A stretch of 64,000 bases of DNA from Asterias rubens (GCF_902459465.1 NC_047065.1:14547634-14611633), one strand, 5' to 3'. Shown: positions 1-11,493, counted from the first letter of the stretch. Numbers and translations: made by a program. Notes: a model not told the origin generated them from the letters alone.

Positions 1-2079
1 TCGTTTCTAGTTCAGCCTGGGGAGAATTTGTGTAGTCGAAGTAGGTCATTACTATTTCGAATGTTACCTCTGTGCAGCTATTTTTTAGGGGCTGCTTACC
101 ACACAATGTCGACACTTTAGGCTTCTTTTGTATGTCACGGTCACTACATAAAAACAATGCTTTCGAACTGACAATTCTCTATGGTCATTGAGGCAGACTG
201 AGTAGAAAGTGTGTTGTAAAGGTATGAAGGGGACCGTTAGTGCATACTTTGGTCGGCAGCACGCCCGGCGAGTGCCGGTCGCGTGGCAGCAATGCACTCC
301 CATGTTGTTGACGACGTATTTGTGTGCTCTTTGTCTAGTTATAAGCTAGGCCCGTGCACGTGCCCCCTAAAGCTCACCCTCAAGCCCCAACCAATACCCT
401 TGTCATTCTGTAGCCGAAAGTAAACAGCACGTTCGCTATCGACACCCCCCGTAGATCCGTAATGGAGGTATGGTTCCATCAACCGAGATCAGGTGGTCAC
501 AAAAAAAAATCAAGTCAATGACCAAAAACATTCTTGACAGAGGACAGTTGAGTTGTGGTGTTATCCCTCAGGGGAGATGAGATTTTTGAACTTTATCTAC
601 TTGCGGTGGTTAGAGGGATGAGCAGCTACCCATCAAGGGTCCACTCGCACCCTGATGAAGGAACCCGTAATACCCACTAATGCATCGGCAGGGGATGCCT
701 GCCTGAGGGACAAACCGGCAACCACAGTTATACCGGACTCGCGTGCCGGACAAGCACCCCATAAGACACCAACACCACCAAACACCTGTGGCTACAACCC
801 AAACGCACATGGCCACCACGTGGATGGACACTTTTTTTTCTTGTACCCATCATCAGTCTTCGCATTTAGGTTCTTAGCCGCCCTGGGTTTTTTTTCTAAT
901 CCAGATATCAAGTTCTGCCTGTAATTCGAAGACTGCGCGTCCCGTCTTTTAAAGATCGGACCCGGGTAAATTCCTCGTCACAAGTGGCCGCCACAGGTCC
1001 CTGGTTTTGTACCCTTGCCGTTAGCATCACCGTTCCGCTCATTATAACATGGGTGCGATGATTACGGTAAATTAACCAGAAAGTGCAAGCCAGTATGAAC
1101 ATTGTCTTGAAAGAAAGAGAGACGGGGGAGAGCCAAAATAAAATAAAAAAAGCCCCATCGCTGATTTTTTTTTTCAACGTTTCAACGAAAGTTGAAAGTG
1201 TATCATCTAGTGCCGGGAAAGCCAGATATTATAATTTCCAATCTTGTTTTTGTTTCCATTTTGTTTGCTTGGGGTGGGGGGAGGGGCTTAATTGACCAGC
1301 CTCGTCTAATCTATTTCAAACTTCATTGTCACCAAAGCAAGTCTGGAGTCAATGATAGTCTGGTTCCATTTACTCACCAAGTTAGGATGGAGAACGATGT
1401 TTGGGTATACAGGTATTCAGACGGCGCGATGAAAGTCAAACAGGTGTTCACAAAGCCGTTGATCAGAAAATACTGCTCAGCAATTTCTTTGTTTTACTTT
1501 CTCGTCTAATTTGTTTGGTTCGTTGTATACTCTTCAGTTCTAAAGAAAAAGGTTTGGAAGGATCGGTCTATTTGTTATTGTTATAAAGGCCATATCTATA
1601 TGAGGGAGGGGGTTAGTTTGGGGCGGGATGAGATTGATTACTATGAAGTTTTCAATCATCTATCCGCCCATAAGTTCGTGCTCACACTAACGTGAGCATT
1701 AGGACAAGTTTGGCCACTAACTTGCAATGTCAAGCCTTCCTAAAGCACAGACATCTAGACGGAAAGCAAACTAGTGCTGGAACTAAATGAAAGAATAATG
1801 TGTTGTATTTTCTTCACTTCCGTATCTTTGCTTTATAAGGTGAAGGTCTTTTTTGTTTTGGTTTGAATTCATTATGAGGAGATATGAAAACAAACAAAAA
1901 TCATATTAAAAATAAACCGATGTGTTTTTATTACAAAGGGCAATAATTTAAAAATATCTTCTCTGGGTTTCTACAACCTGACGTTTCCTTCCGGGAAAAG
2001 AGGGAAATATTTATTGCCGACTATCTCTATCTTGACACATTTTTCTTATGATTTTTGTATCATCTTTTTGTTTATACAG
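1..2079. other. Upstream flank or intron of the homeobox gene
   Basis: No coding exon is supported here. The next exon begins in phase 1, so at least one 5' exon of the homeobox gene must lie here or, more likely, left of the window. The open frames in this stretch are short, have no recognisable domain and no convincing donor in the needed phase. A pyrimidine-rich acceptor ends at 2079. Confidence 0.5.
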
Positions 2080-2912
2080 TGTCCACGTCCCTGAAATCTG
2101 GCAGCTCGCGACCGAAGCGTCGCCCTTACTCCAAGTTCCAGCTCCTCCACTTGGAACGTGAGTTCGAACGGAGCATGTACCCTTGCCGAGAGCGTCGAGC
2201 ATGGCTCTCCCAGGTCCTGACTCTAACGGAACGCCAGGTCAGTATAATAAAAACAAAAATTGAAGGATGCGTCACCACTAAAATGAGCATACAAACTCTA
2301 TAGTCATACTATTCGACCTTCTCCTATTACCGCAAATCCTTCTCGATCTCAATTCCTTCTCTCCTTTCTTAATTCCTTCCCGATATCAATTCATTCTACC
2401 CCCTTCTCTATCTCATGTTCTTCTCTCTGTCTCAATTTATTCTTTGTCTCAATTTGTTATCTATCTCAAATCATTCCCGTATACAATCTCCCCTCTGTTT
2501 TATTTACCCCCCCCCCTCTATCTCAACTAGTTCCCATCACCATGTTCCCCCACCTCTCTCAATTCAATTTCTTCTCTCGCTATCTCAATTCCTTTTTTGA
2601 TAAATTCAAGCGGAGTAATTGGAACGTGTATTGTTTTATATATGTTTTTAAAGGGGCACGTCAATGTTCATAACCTTTTTTTTATATATTTTTTTATATT
2701 ACTTTTAAGCATTGGGTGAAAAGGGGGGTGCAAAAAATTGTTATTTAATTAATTATTTAATCAAAATGCTCTTATATTTCCAGGTGAAGATCTGGTTCCA
2801 GAATCGCCGAACGAAGTTGAAACGCACTGTGGAACGGGAACAGCGAGAGAACGCACAGATGCAGCGGGATATGGCCACACTGGCGATGAAGTTCTACGAC
2901 CCCGCCCAGTAA
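2080..2912 (+). CDS. Divergent posterior-Hox-type homeobox gene, 3' exons (partial)
   Basis: Sequence-specific DNA-binding transcription factor, nuclear; only the C-terminal part is in the window. Exons are 2080-2237 (begins in phase 1 after a TATACAG acceptor) and 2784-2912 (stop TAA 2910-2912). They join in phase 0 through CAG/gtcagt and ttccag/GTG. The product ends with a complete homeodomain: R5, L16, F20, Y25, R31, L40, W48, F49, Q50, N51 and R53 are all present, followed by a short tail of about 25 residues. The N-terminal arm and helix 1 (RRPYSKFQLLHLEREF) resemble posterior Hox proteins (Abd-B/Hox9-13), while helix 2 is divergent (SMYPCRERRAWLSQVLTL) and position 54 is Thr, not the Met usual in Hox. 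The intron lies between homeodomain residues 44 and 45. No other homeobox is in the window. Echinoderms are known to carry two posterior Hox genes outside the cluster (Hox11/13d and Hox11/13e), and this fits that type. An NK-like or other ANTP-class gene is the alternative. Family level is firm; the subgroup is inference. Confidence 0.85.
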
Positions 2913-3917
2913 GCTCAACGGTTTATTCTGGAGGAATGACTAAGAACTATGAAATCCACTCATTTTTTTACAAGTTGAAACAAAATGTACTTCACAATTG
3001 AAAATGAAGGATTGCCATATGAAAAATTCTTTGAATAAGAAAATACAAGAAAAGATCATAAAAGCAACAGTATTGATAAGCATCACCAAGTTCAATGCTT
3101 AAGTATAATAGAAAATATAGCCTTTGTTAAACCTCTGTTTCCTTAGTTTATTCTACCGCGGGCCCATTTTTATAGAACTTCTTCAGCGGAGCAAATATCT
3201 GCTATGGATGGAGGCAGGTTAACAAACCGCACAAGTGACATGGTAGTTTAGCTCACTGGTAAGCACCATTGGGTCATGCTTAGTTTTGGGCTTTAGCATA
3301 GTTTTAAGATCGGGCCCCATACACCTTTTATTATGGTACAGCCATCTGAGTTCTCTCCCATTCAGATCAATGTAACAAAACCGAGGCTAGAAGGACAAAT
3401 AGTCTGGTTCCTTTGTGTACAATGAAGAGTAGCATCCGTTACTGTTATTTGATCAAAGGGAACGTGACCAGGATGAGAAAGGTCCATGATGCACGTTGCC
3501 TTATACGCTGGGATCTAAACAGGATTTTAAGTGGTTTTAAAAAACAAAACATTATAGACTAGAAAGTGTCTTGTATTATACAGCAGCTGATGTGAAGTGA
3601 GGGAAAACAATATTCTAGTGGTTGAATGTAAACTTATAGGGTTTAAAGATAGGGTCATGTACTGGTAAATAATCCACTGGTAAATTAATTACCTAAGATC
3701 TTACTTGAAGAAGCACTACAGCTGTTGATAGTATACAACTATTTTGAGAAAGGATTCCCTTCGAAGGATGGAAATAACCGTACCACTCCAAAATAATTGA
3801 ACCCTAGGAACGATTCATGATCCCAGATTTCTGGGGGCTGGTGTCCTTTTTTTTATATGCTGCGGCCCGGTATGCGGTTGGTACCCGCAGTCACCTCGCT
3901 ACTGGCGAATATGACGC
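2913..3917. other. 3' flank of the homeobox gene
   Basis: No ORF of note. A plausible 3' UTR start follows the stop codon. The sequence around 3330-3480 (pieces about a cAGCCATCTgAGTTCTCCC motif and 'caatgtaacaaaaccgaggct') resembles parts of the 3.39 kb tandem unit near 9810-9870, so it is probably a diverged dispersed repeat. Confidence 0.4.
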
Positions 3918-4301
3918 TTAAAGGCACTGGACACTATTGGTAATTACTCGAAATAGTTATTAGTATAAAACCTTTCCTGGAAACGAGTAATGGGGAGAGG
4001 TTGATAGTATTAAACAACGTGATAATTGGCTCCCTCTGAAGTAATGTAGTTTTCGAGAAAGAAATAATTTTCGACGAATTTGATTTTGAGACCTCAGATA
4101 GAATTTGAGGTCTCGAAATCAAGCATCTGAAAGCACACAACTTCGTGTGACAAGGATGTTTTTTTCTTTCATTATTATCTCGGAACTTCGACGACCGATT
4201 GAGCTCAGATTTTCACAGGTTTGTTATTTTATGCGTATGTTGAGATACACCAAGTGAGAAGAATGGTCTTTGACAATTATAATAGTGTCCAGTGTCTTTA
4301 A
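3918..4301 (+). mobile_element. Family A MITE, full length
   Basis: 384 bp bounded by TTAA at both ends (3918-3921, 4298-4301). Inverted termini read AAGGCACTGGACACTATTGG and its complement. The centre carries the GAGACCTCA / TGAGGTCTC hairpin typical of the family. TTAA targets suggest mobilisation by a piggyBac-like transposase; that is inference, as no transposase is present. Confidence 0.8.
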
Positions 4302-4345
4302 AGACATGGGACACTATTGGAAAATACAGCATTGTGCGCGAAAAG
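4298..4345 (+). mobile_element. Family A terminus abutting the previous copy
   Basis: A second terminus (AAGACATGGGACACTATTGG) starts directly at the TTAA that closes the preceding element. Similarity to the family fades after about 50 bp. It is either a truncated or strongly diverged copy. Confidence 0.5.
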
Positions 4346-4759
4346 ATTTCCAAGTTCGGTTTGAAAGTGCATCTTTTGATAACTCTATAGTTTTGAGAAG
4401 AAACATAAACAAAACAGAAATTTACGCGATATTTCCTGCTTTAACTTCCTGTTCTTTTGAACCTTACCATTTTTTGAAACTAAACCTGTCCTACTGGCGA
4501 AACTTAAGATGAGGAAGGAACTATTAGACTTCCTCAAAATCTTTATTGTATATTACCCGTCAATGGAAGTATTTGGCATTGCTGACGGTAGAATGTTTAC
4601 TACAAAGTAATTTGTTAACCATATTTTTCACCGTTTTTTATTGAAACAATTTAACTTTAACCAACGGAATTCTGTGAACAAAATTTTTCGCGCTAAATAT
4701 GCAAATAAGGAAAAGAGTGTTAGTGCCGAACTTGCGACATTATTATCGAAAAAATAAAC

Positions 4760-4796
<37 letters not shown>

Positions 4797-6735
4797 CAAT
4801 CCTTTCAGATGATCTTGCCATTTTTAATAATATACTTTTTTTTTCTTAAGAAAAAATAGGTATCTATTAATGTAATCGTGATTATCGGTGCTACTGCAAG
4901 CTTTTAATAATATTTATGTACAGATAAAAAAAAATATAAATGAATTTTATGAAAAGTATCTTTTTCTAATGATAGATACTATTTTGTGTTCTTAGAGGTA
5001 GCAATTTTGTTCAGTGCTTGTATTTTTGTTTTGATAAAGTAGATGTAGCGAAAGCTGATGATTAAACTAAAGTTCTTAGTTTAAGTAAAAAAAATCATAG
5101 TTTGGGTTCTTTCGAGACCTTTTTTTTTCTCCCGAGTTTCGACGAGAATACCCGCTCCTGCAACGAGAGTCTGGAGGTAGAGATGATTTAAAGTGCGCGA
5201 TAAAAGGTTTGGATGAAAAACAAAGATTCCATTGTAAAAGTAACCCGGATTAAATGGAGAGACACGTGTTTTTGTCAGTGACCATGGGAGCTCTCCATGG
5301 TGTGACAGGTGTTCAATGGTACGTTTGGAAACGCGACGAAATATATAACAAAATCCGACTTGGAATCTGAAAATTTCACACTTCTGATGCGATTTCTTGC
5401 AGTTTGACCGTACAGGAACAATGTGTCAGCTTGACCATCATTGCTCTATGGTTTGACCCAGTCGGAGAACAGTACGTCAGTTTTAACCAACGAGAAAGCG
5501 TTTATGATAATGTTTTGACTAAGAAACTGTGATTCCGGTCAATATTGGTCCAGTTTCTTCGTTTTTAGAGTGTTGAATTTTTGTTAGTATTTTTAAAACA
5601 TGTTTTTTTTTACGGTCTTGCCAGATTAGTCTGTCGTAGTATGAGAGGGGCTTTTTAATCTTGTTTCTATTCTTTGTACATTTTCTATTTTAATTGCATT
5701 TTGTATTTTTTTGCTATAATTATCAAAAACAGACATTCTGAGGATTGTATTTGGAGGTTTTAAAAACCTTCCACCTGATGACTGTTTTGTTGTCTGTTTG
5801 TTGTTGACTTTATACTGTAACATTATTTGTGAACAAAGGTGATATACTTATCCACAAATATTATTGATATCTTTGTGTGCTGAAAATCATCAAGATCCAT
5901 TGAAGGTCCAATGATTAACGGCTTTAACTTTACATGGTTTAGTATAATGGTGATAGTGAAATGATAATGTCCGATTACCTTTAGGTTTGAGCTACCTTTT
6001 ATGCCTATTATTTATAGGTATAGCATAACGACTACTTTAAATTGGTCCTGGGCCACAGTGAGGTGGTGGTGGGGCCGGGTTGGGGAGCAAGTTCGATAAT
6101 CTTTTACTTTGAAATGCAATCAATTCATACAAGTGTGTTTTATACGCCTGTCATCGCGAACCTCCTACTGTCCGTCTGTTGTTATGTCCCCAGTTTGAAC
6201 GTGTATACCTCACTCATACATTATACGCGGTGGGGTAAAATACCCTCTGAAAAAGGGGGAGTCCTCCCATTCGTTAACTGTTTAAGTTAATCAAAGCTTG
6301 TTCTTAGTTCATTAAAGCTTATAAAATGCATTGTGTCCATTAAGGACAACGTTATTATTATACATAGCTAAGGTTGTGAAAACTTTGATGTGGGAAAGGC
6401 TGTATACACATCATCTACTTGTACTGTGTCCGTTAAAGTTCAGAAGAAGGGGAAAAAACATGTGAAAGTTATTTTTGACAGAAATAGAGAACAAAAGTAT
6501 TCAGCTATGCTTTGGCCCTAGTTCGTATAACCCTTTTATTGAAATAAAAGTGCCTTAAAGTTTTCCGTAACTATAGTAATAATTTCACATTCCATGTAAG
6601 TACTTATAATGCCTTTTATTAAACGTGCTTTTTATCATGTTGATTATAACTGTACTGCTTATTGTACTTCTGTATTGAAAACAAAGTATATTTTAAATAC
6701 GATTACCAAGTTGTGCTTACGTTATATTCCACATA
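4346..6735. other. AT-rich non-coding spacer / possible 3' UTR
   Basis: No gene seen. It holds a pure T tract of 31 bases (4761-4791) and other AT-rich low-complexity stretches. ORFs are short and lack recognisable features. Part may be the long 3' UTR of the homeobox gene. Confidence 0.4.
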
Positions 6736-6741
6736 AATAAA
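6736..6741 (+). terminator. Candidate poly(A) signal AATAAA
   Basis: An AATAAA hexamer lies in an AT-rich stretch on the strand of the homeobox gene, about 3.8 kb after its stop and followed by T/GT-rich sequence. It could end a long 3' UTR, but in AT-rich DNA the hexamer can occur by chance. Confidence 0.25.
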
Positions 6742-6837
6742 GTATTTTATACTTTTGCTTATAAAAGATGTCCGACTCCAGTTTGTTTCTTTCCGTGCTC
6801 CTGTGTTGCCACCTTCCTCTCGTTCCCATCCCAACAA

Positions 6838-6980
6838 GTGTGTTTTTTTCCATTATTCCCTTGCAACTTCGATGACCAATAATTGAGCTCAAATGTTCAT
6901 GGCTTTGTTATTCTATACGCATATGGTGGGATACACCGAGATACTGGTCTTTGACAATAATTATTACCAAGCGTGTCAAG
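6838..6980 (+). mobile_element. Family A MITE, 3' fragment
   Basis: Matches the right third of family A (CTTGCAACTTCGATGACC, then a TGGGATACACCGAGATACTGG part), ending near a decayed terminus. The left two thirds are missing. Confidence 0.65.
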
Positions 6981-7055
6981 GGGTGAATTTCACAAAGAGT
7001 TAAGAATTATAGTCTTATCTCGAGTTAGAACGAGCCTAACTTAGGACAGTCGTAA
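6981..7055 (+). mobile_element. Family B MITE, one arm
   Basis: Contains GTGAATTTCACAAAGAGTTA followed by TCTTATCTCGAGTTAG, one half of the family B foldback. It directly follows a family A fragment. Confidence 0.5.
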
Positions 7056-7716
7056 GTTATCATTATATTACTTTGTAAAATCTATCTCTGTATCTTTAAT
7101 AACACTCTGCTTGCTGAAACTTATAAGTTGAAAAACAACTGAGTTTAGTTTAGCAAGCCACACTTCCTATGTAATTGATTGCTCTTTGATTTAGTTCGGG
7201 TGACGCCCATTATCTATAGTCTGCCCCCTCCAAATACCACGAACACGTGCGCTCGTTTTACGGCAATAATGATAATCTTTCATCTCAAAGAGCGACACAC
7301 TACCAGAGGATCTGACCGTAAAATTATCAGCACATCAGAGCGTGTGTCACCCGCTGCGATCACCGCATTGATTCGTCTCCAAACCACCCCATCATCCCTT
7401 CAACCATCATCATCACCACGAACTCATCACAAAACTTCAGAAGTCACCGTGTCGCGTGCCCGAAGTTGTGGGGGTGACAAGAGCAATATCCCCGGGGGTA
7501 AATACACAAGGGGATCACGCGCTCCGGAACAAATTCCAGGAGCACTTTCTCAACATTGGACAACTGTTAAAGCTATTTAGACTCGCGCGTGTGTGCATAT
7601 TTTTGACTCGAGAGGTCATGGCACAACGCACCAGTGGCATTCAGGTGTTGCAAACGGTCGTGGTACAGCAATAGCTACCGAACCAGACACTTTGTGTGAC
7701 CCCAGTTTTCACTTTT
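7056..7716. other. Unassigned sequence left of the tandem array
   Basis: Contains a 133-codon open frame (7179-7580, +) with no recognisable domain, compositional bias or splice logic; I do not call it a gene. Otherwise nothing recognised. Confidence 0.3.
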
Positions 7717-8024
7717 TATAATTGTAGTATCGTTTTGACGTCAATATAGGCTTCTCATTGAGAATCACACAGTGAAGGACTTGCTTAAAAAATCTTATAA
7801 AGCTAGTTTTCAGTGTATCGTTTTACAATGTTTTCTCCAAAGCGAGGATACCGTTGCACCCAAACCACACCCCTTGTTGAAGGAAAACATTTGAAAGGGG
7901 ATACAAAGTGAACTATGATCTGTGGTGGACGGACATTTGCATCAGGGATAAAGAATAGTAATTTTTACCCCTAAACACCGATGTGTGTTAGCACTCGGTC
8001 TTTCCCCGAGGTCTGTGATATTAC

Positions 8025-8095
8025 TCGGGTGTGATTCGAACCCACGACCTTTGCAATAGGTCTAAGAGCAGTGTCTTACCAACTAGACCACAGCA
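8025..8095 (-). repeat. tRNA-derived SINE head (copy 0)
   Basis: Reads on the minus strand TGCTGTGGTCTAGTTGGTAA (A-box-like), and 40 bases later GGGTTCGAATC (B box). The body continues past the tRNA-like part to about 7960. It has no acceptor stem pairing for a functional tRNA. Confidence 0.65.
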
Positions 8096-8208
8096 ATTGC
8101 TAGGTAGCTAGAGGCGGTTCTATTATCTTTGAAGTTCTCATTTCTTAGCAGTCAACAATCACATTTCAGTGCTTTGTTTCCCGATTCCTGTATTGGGCCA
8201 CTCTGTCT

Positions 8209-8486
8209 CGGCTCCCTCTGTAGAGAGGTTGTTTTCGAGAAAGAAGTAATTTTCCACGAATTTGATTTTGAGACCTCAGATTTAGAATTTGAGGTCTCGA
8301 AATCAAGCATTTGAAAGCGCACAACTTCGTGTGACAAGGATGTATATTCTTTCATCATTATCTCGCAACTTCGACGACTAATTTTGAGCTCAAGATTTCA
8401 CAGGTTTGTTGTTTTGTGCATATGTTGAGATACACCAAGTGAGAAGACTGGTCTTTGACAATTACCAATAGCGTTCAGTGTTTATA
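8209..8486 (+). mobile_element. Family A MITE, right part, at the deletion join
   Basis: Starts abruptly at CGGCTCCCTCTGTAGAGAGG, inside the family A sequence; the left third is absent because of the deletion in copy 0. Confidence 0.75.
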
Positions 8487-9289
8487 AGATCATTTTTTGT
8501 TTACAAAGAAGCCGCCCCCTGGAAAGTTGCCTCGAATCTGAAAGCATTTCATGGGGAAATTATCAAGGGAAAGAACAAAACATTTACAGCTTTATCTCCA
8601 GGCATCAAGTTTTATGGGGCTGGGCAGAATGTTAACTTCATCAAACATTAAATTTGACGGGGAAAAAATTGTGATTAACATGTTATGGGAGGTTGTTTTT
8701 TCCATGAAAATAAGGTGAATTAAACACAAAAATTCTGGACAAAAATAATGTTTTGTTCAATCAACAAAAACAATTTCATCTGCGGGACGAGGGTGGGGTC
8801 ATGGGCGTCAATAAGGGGATGGACTACACGTTTGGTAATGGCATGGAAGGCCATTTTTGAATGAGTATTTGGGTAGACATGTTTGAACATGTAGTTTGGG
8901 CAGCCATTATTGGACGTGCAGTTGGGGAACCATTGTTGAACGTGTAGTTAGAGGAGCGGGCCAGGCCCCTGGCAATTTGTATATAATTGTAGTATCGTTT
9001 TGACGTCAATATAGGCTTCTCATTGAGAATCACACAGTGAAGGACTTGCTTAAAAATTCTTATAAAGCTAGTTTTCAGTGTATCGTTTTACAATGTTTTC
9101 TCCAAAGCGAGGATACCGTTGCATCCAAACCACACCCCTTGTTGAAGGAAAACATTTGAAAGGGGATACAAAGTGAACTATGATCTGTGGTGGACGGACA
9201 TTTGCATCAGGGATAAAGAATAGTAATTTTTACCCCTAAACACCGATGTGTGTTAGCACTCGGTCTTTCCCCGAGGTCTGTGATATTAC

Positions 9290-9360
9290 TCGGGTGTGAT
9301 TCGAACCCACGACCTTTGCAATAGGTCTAAGAGCAGTGTCTTACCAACTAGACCACAGCA
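9290..9360 (-). repeat. tRNA-derived SINE head (copy 1)
   Basis: Same element as in copy 0, carried in the second tandem unit; A-box-like and B-box sequences are unchanged. Confidence 0.65.
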
Positions 9361-10690
9361 ATTGCTAGGTAGCTAGAGGCGGTTCTATTATCTTTGAAGT
9401 TCTCATTTCTTAGCAGTCAACAATCACATTTCAGTGCTTTGTTTCCCGATTCCTGTATTGGGCCACTCTGTCTTTTCCACGAAAATCTACAAGGAGGGTC
9501 TGCTTTGTACCCCTGATGACACCACCTGCAAAAAAGGTCATCGATAAAAGCCTGTAGAGTGCTCCAGAATGCTTCCCCAATAAACCTAGGAATGTGTCAA
9601 TTCCCCAATAACCACCAGCACACTTTTTTGTTCACATGGGTGGAATAAAAATTTAAGAACATGAACTTAGGCATCGCCTGAGGGAAATTTAGCGAATCTA
9701 TTTAATATTCTTGTAGATGGCGACCTCTGATTTAAGTGTAGTGGAGGACAAGGCGACACCAAAATTTACAAAATATAACATACACATCTTGTATAGATCT
9801 TCATCATGGTGCAGCCATCTTTAATTTCTCCCATTTATGTCAATGTTACCAAACCGAGGCTGGCTGGAAGAACCAAAATAGTCTGGTTTCTATTCGCAAA
9901 ATTATTATTAGCATTCATTGTTGTTATTCGATACGAGGAACATGACAAAGATGGAGGCAGTACGATAAAGGTCTATACAACAAACACAAACACATTTTTT
10001 ATTCACCATCGGCACAGTGATTGTTAGAATTTATTTAAACAACTAATTAATATTACTGCTACATCTGTGGTTTTCAGCTGTAGCACAGTCCCATGAGCCA
10101 GCATCCAGTGCAGAGCCAATTCATAAGCACAAAAAACAGCAAAGCACTACAAAATTAGTTTACAGAATACAAAATGCAGTGGTTAATAAGTAGAGATGTT
10201 TCATTCCTGTTAAATACAGTAAACCATTTGTGGAAGGTTTTTTTTTCCACAGCTGAACCCACTGGCAAGGTTAATGAGACGATAATAGTATGGTGAATAT
10301 AGCAAGGTTAAATTAATCAGCAGGAAGCTATAGTCTTGCCTCCATCCGGTAGAATCATAATAAAGCAAGATGCTGCACCGTGATAACCGTGTGGATATTA
10401 GAGCAAGTGGGGGTTTTCCCCTTCCAAAAATAAACCTGAGGCATCTCAAGTGGCCAGGGGGTATGCGGAAAGGTGAATGGAATATATCTCGAGGTACGAG
10501 GAAGTGCTGCATGGGTACGGTTGCCATCTGAGGCAGGCCTGGGGGTAGTATTAACAATAATTATGCAAAGAGCGGTGAACATTCTGTAAGCTATTATCAT
10601 ATCAAACCCATTCCTCCTGAGGATTTTTTTCTTTTTATATATAAAAATTGTAAACAATTCAAGGTAACAACTGTACTCTGGGGACCCCAA

Positions 10691-10970
10691 CGGTAAGTGG
10701 ACACTATTGGTAATATTACTCAAAATAACTATTAGCATAAAATATTACTTGGTAACGAGTAATGGGGAGAGGTTGATAATATAAAACATTGTGAGAAACA
10801 GCTCCCTCTGAAGTGACATTTTTTAGAATTAACTTTTGAGGTCCCGAAATCAAGCATATGAAAGCATACAACTTCTTGTGACAAGGGTGTTTTTTTCTTA
10901 CATAGTTATATTGCAACTTGGACGACCATTGAGCTCACAGGTATGTTATTGTATGCATTATGTTGAGAAA
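10691..10970 (+). mobile_element. Family A MITE, shortened (copy 1)
   Basis: Begins GTGGACACTATTGGTAATAT and runs to a TATGTTGAGAAAC remnant. The inner hairpin region is shortened. Repeated at about 14079-14358 in copy 2. Confidence 0.65.
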
Positions 10971-11082
10971 CTGACAAATTACGTTTGGTTTGACGTTTGA
11001 AACAGCAAGTGAGCTGGTCTGATTGTGGACATCACGGTCTACGGTCCCTCGATGAACATTAGACCACAGGTTATGATCGTGC

Positions 11083-11120
11083 TAAGGCACTGGACACTAT
11101 TGGTAATAACTCAAGATAGT
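11083..11120 (+). mobile_element. Family A terminus fragment
   Basis: AAGGCACTGGACACTATTGG followed by TAATAACTCAAGATAGTGG, then unrelated sequence. Present again at about 14471-14508. Confidence 0.55.
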
Positions 11121-11189
11121 GGATAGGGTCACTTGGCGCTGGCCCGAGGTGCTCTGTCGTCACCACGAGAAAGGTCACGTGATGATGCG

Positions 11190-11345
11190 TATTTTTATTT
11201 ATTTTCAGGTGGAACGTGGGTAAATATCTGCACACGTTCGTCCTGAAAAAAATAGACGACTTTTCCAGGACGAACGTAATTATCAGTGCCCACGTTCGTC
11301 CTGGAAAAAAATAATACAAATACACCACTTGGATGAGCACACCGG
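11190..11345. repeat. Hairpin with three ACGTTCGTCCTG motifs (copy 1)
   Basis: ACACGTTCGTCCTGAAAAAA, then the inverted TTTCCAGGACGAACGT, then again CCCACGTTCGTCCTGGAAAA. Also found in copy 2 at about 14578-14733. The flanking text (GCTGGCCCGAGGTGC, GTCACCACGAGA) recurs near 62450-62510, so this is part of a dispersed element. Confidence 0.65.
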
Positions 11346-11493
11346 GGTCGACCCAGGGAAGCTAATCGAACGCACCCTATAAATATTGGGCGTTCAAAGA
11401 GACCGCTTGGTGGCGCTTTTCAAAGAGTGTGATTTGTATTGCGCTTCGGGATCGCTAGATGGTCATGATTGACGCGGTTCTAAGAAAGTCACT

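Larger units (their letters stand above)
7717..8981. repeat. Tandem unit, copy 0 (internally deleted)
   Basis: The first about 490 bp match 8982-9473 (start of the unit). At about 8208 the sequence jumps to the last about 770 bp of the unit (matching about 11605-12373). About 2.1 kb is missing from the middle. The join lies near CTCTGT-containing sequence on both sides, compatible with a microhomology deletion. Confidence 0.85.

Noticed and set aside
655-924. Possible 5' exon of the homeobox gene
   Set aside because: The frame has Pro/His/Asn-rich text but no conserved Hox motif and no clear phase-1 donor; it ends in low-complexity T runs.
7179-7580. 133-codon open frame on the plus strand
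   Set aside because: No domain, no supporting splice sites, composition typical of spacer.
8025-8095. Functional tRNA gene
   Set aside because: A and B box sequences are present, but there is no paired acceptor stem and the sequence continues as a repeat body, so it is a tRNA-derived SINE.
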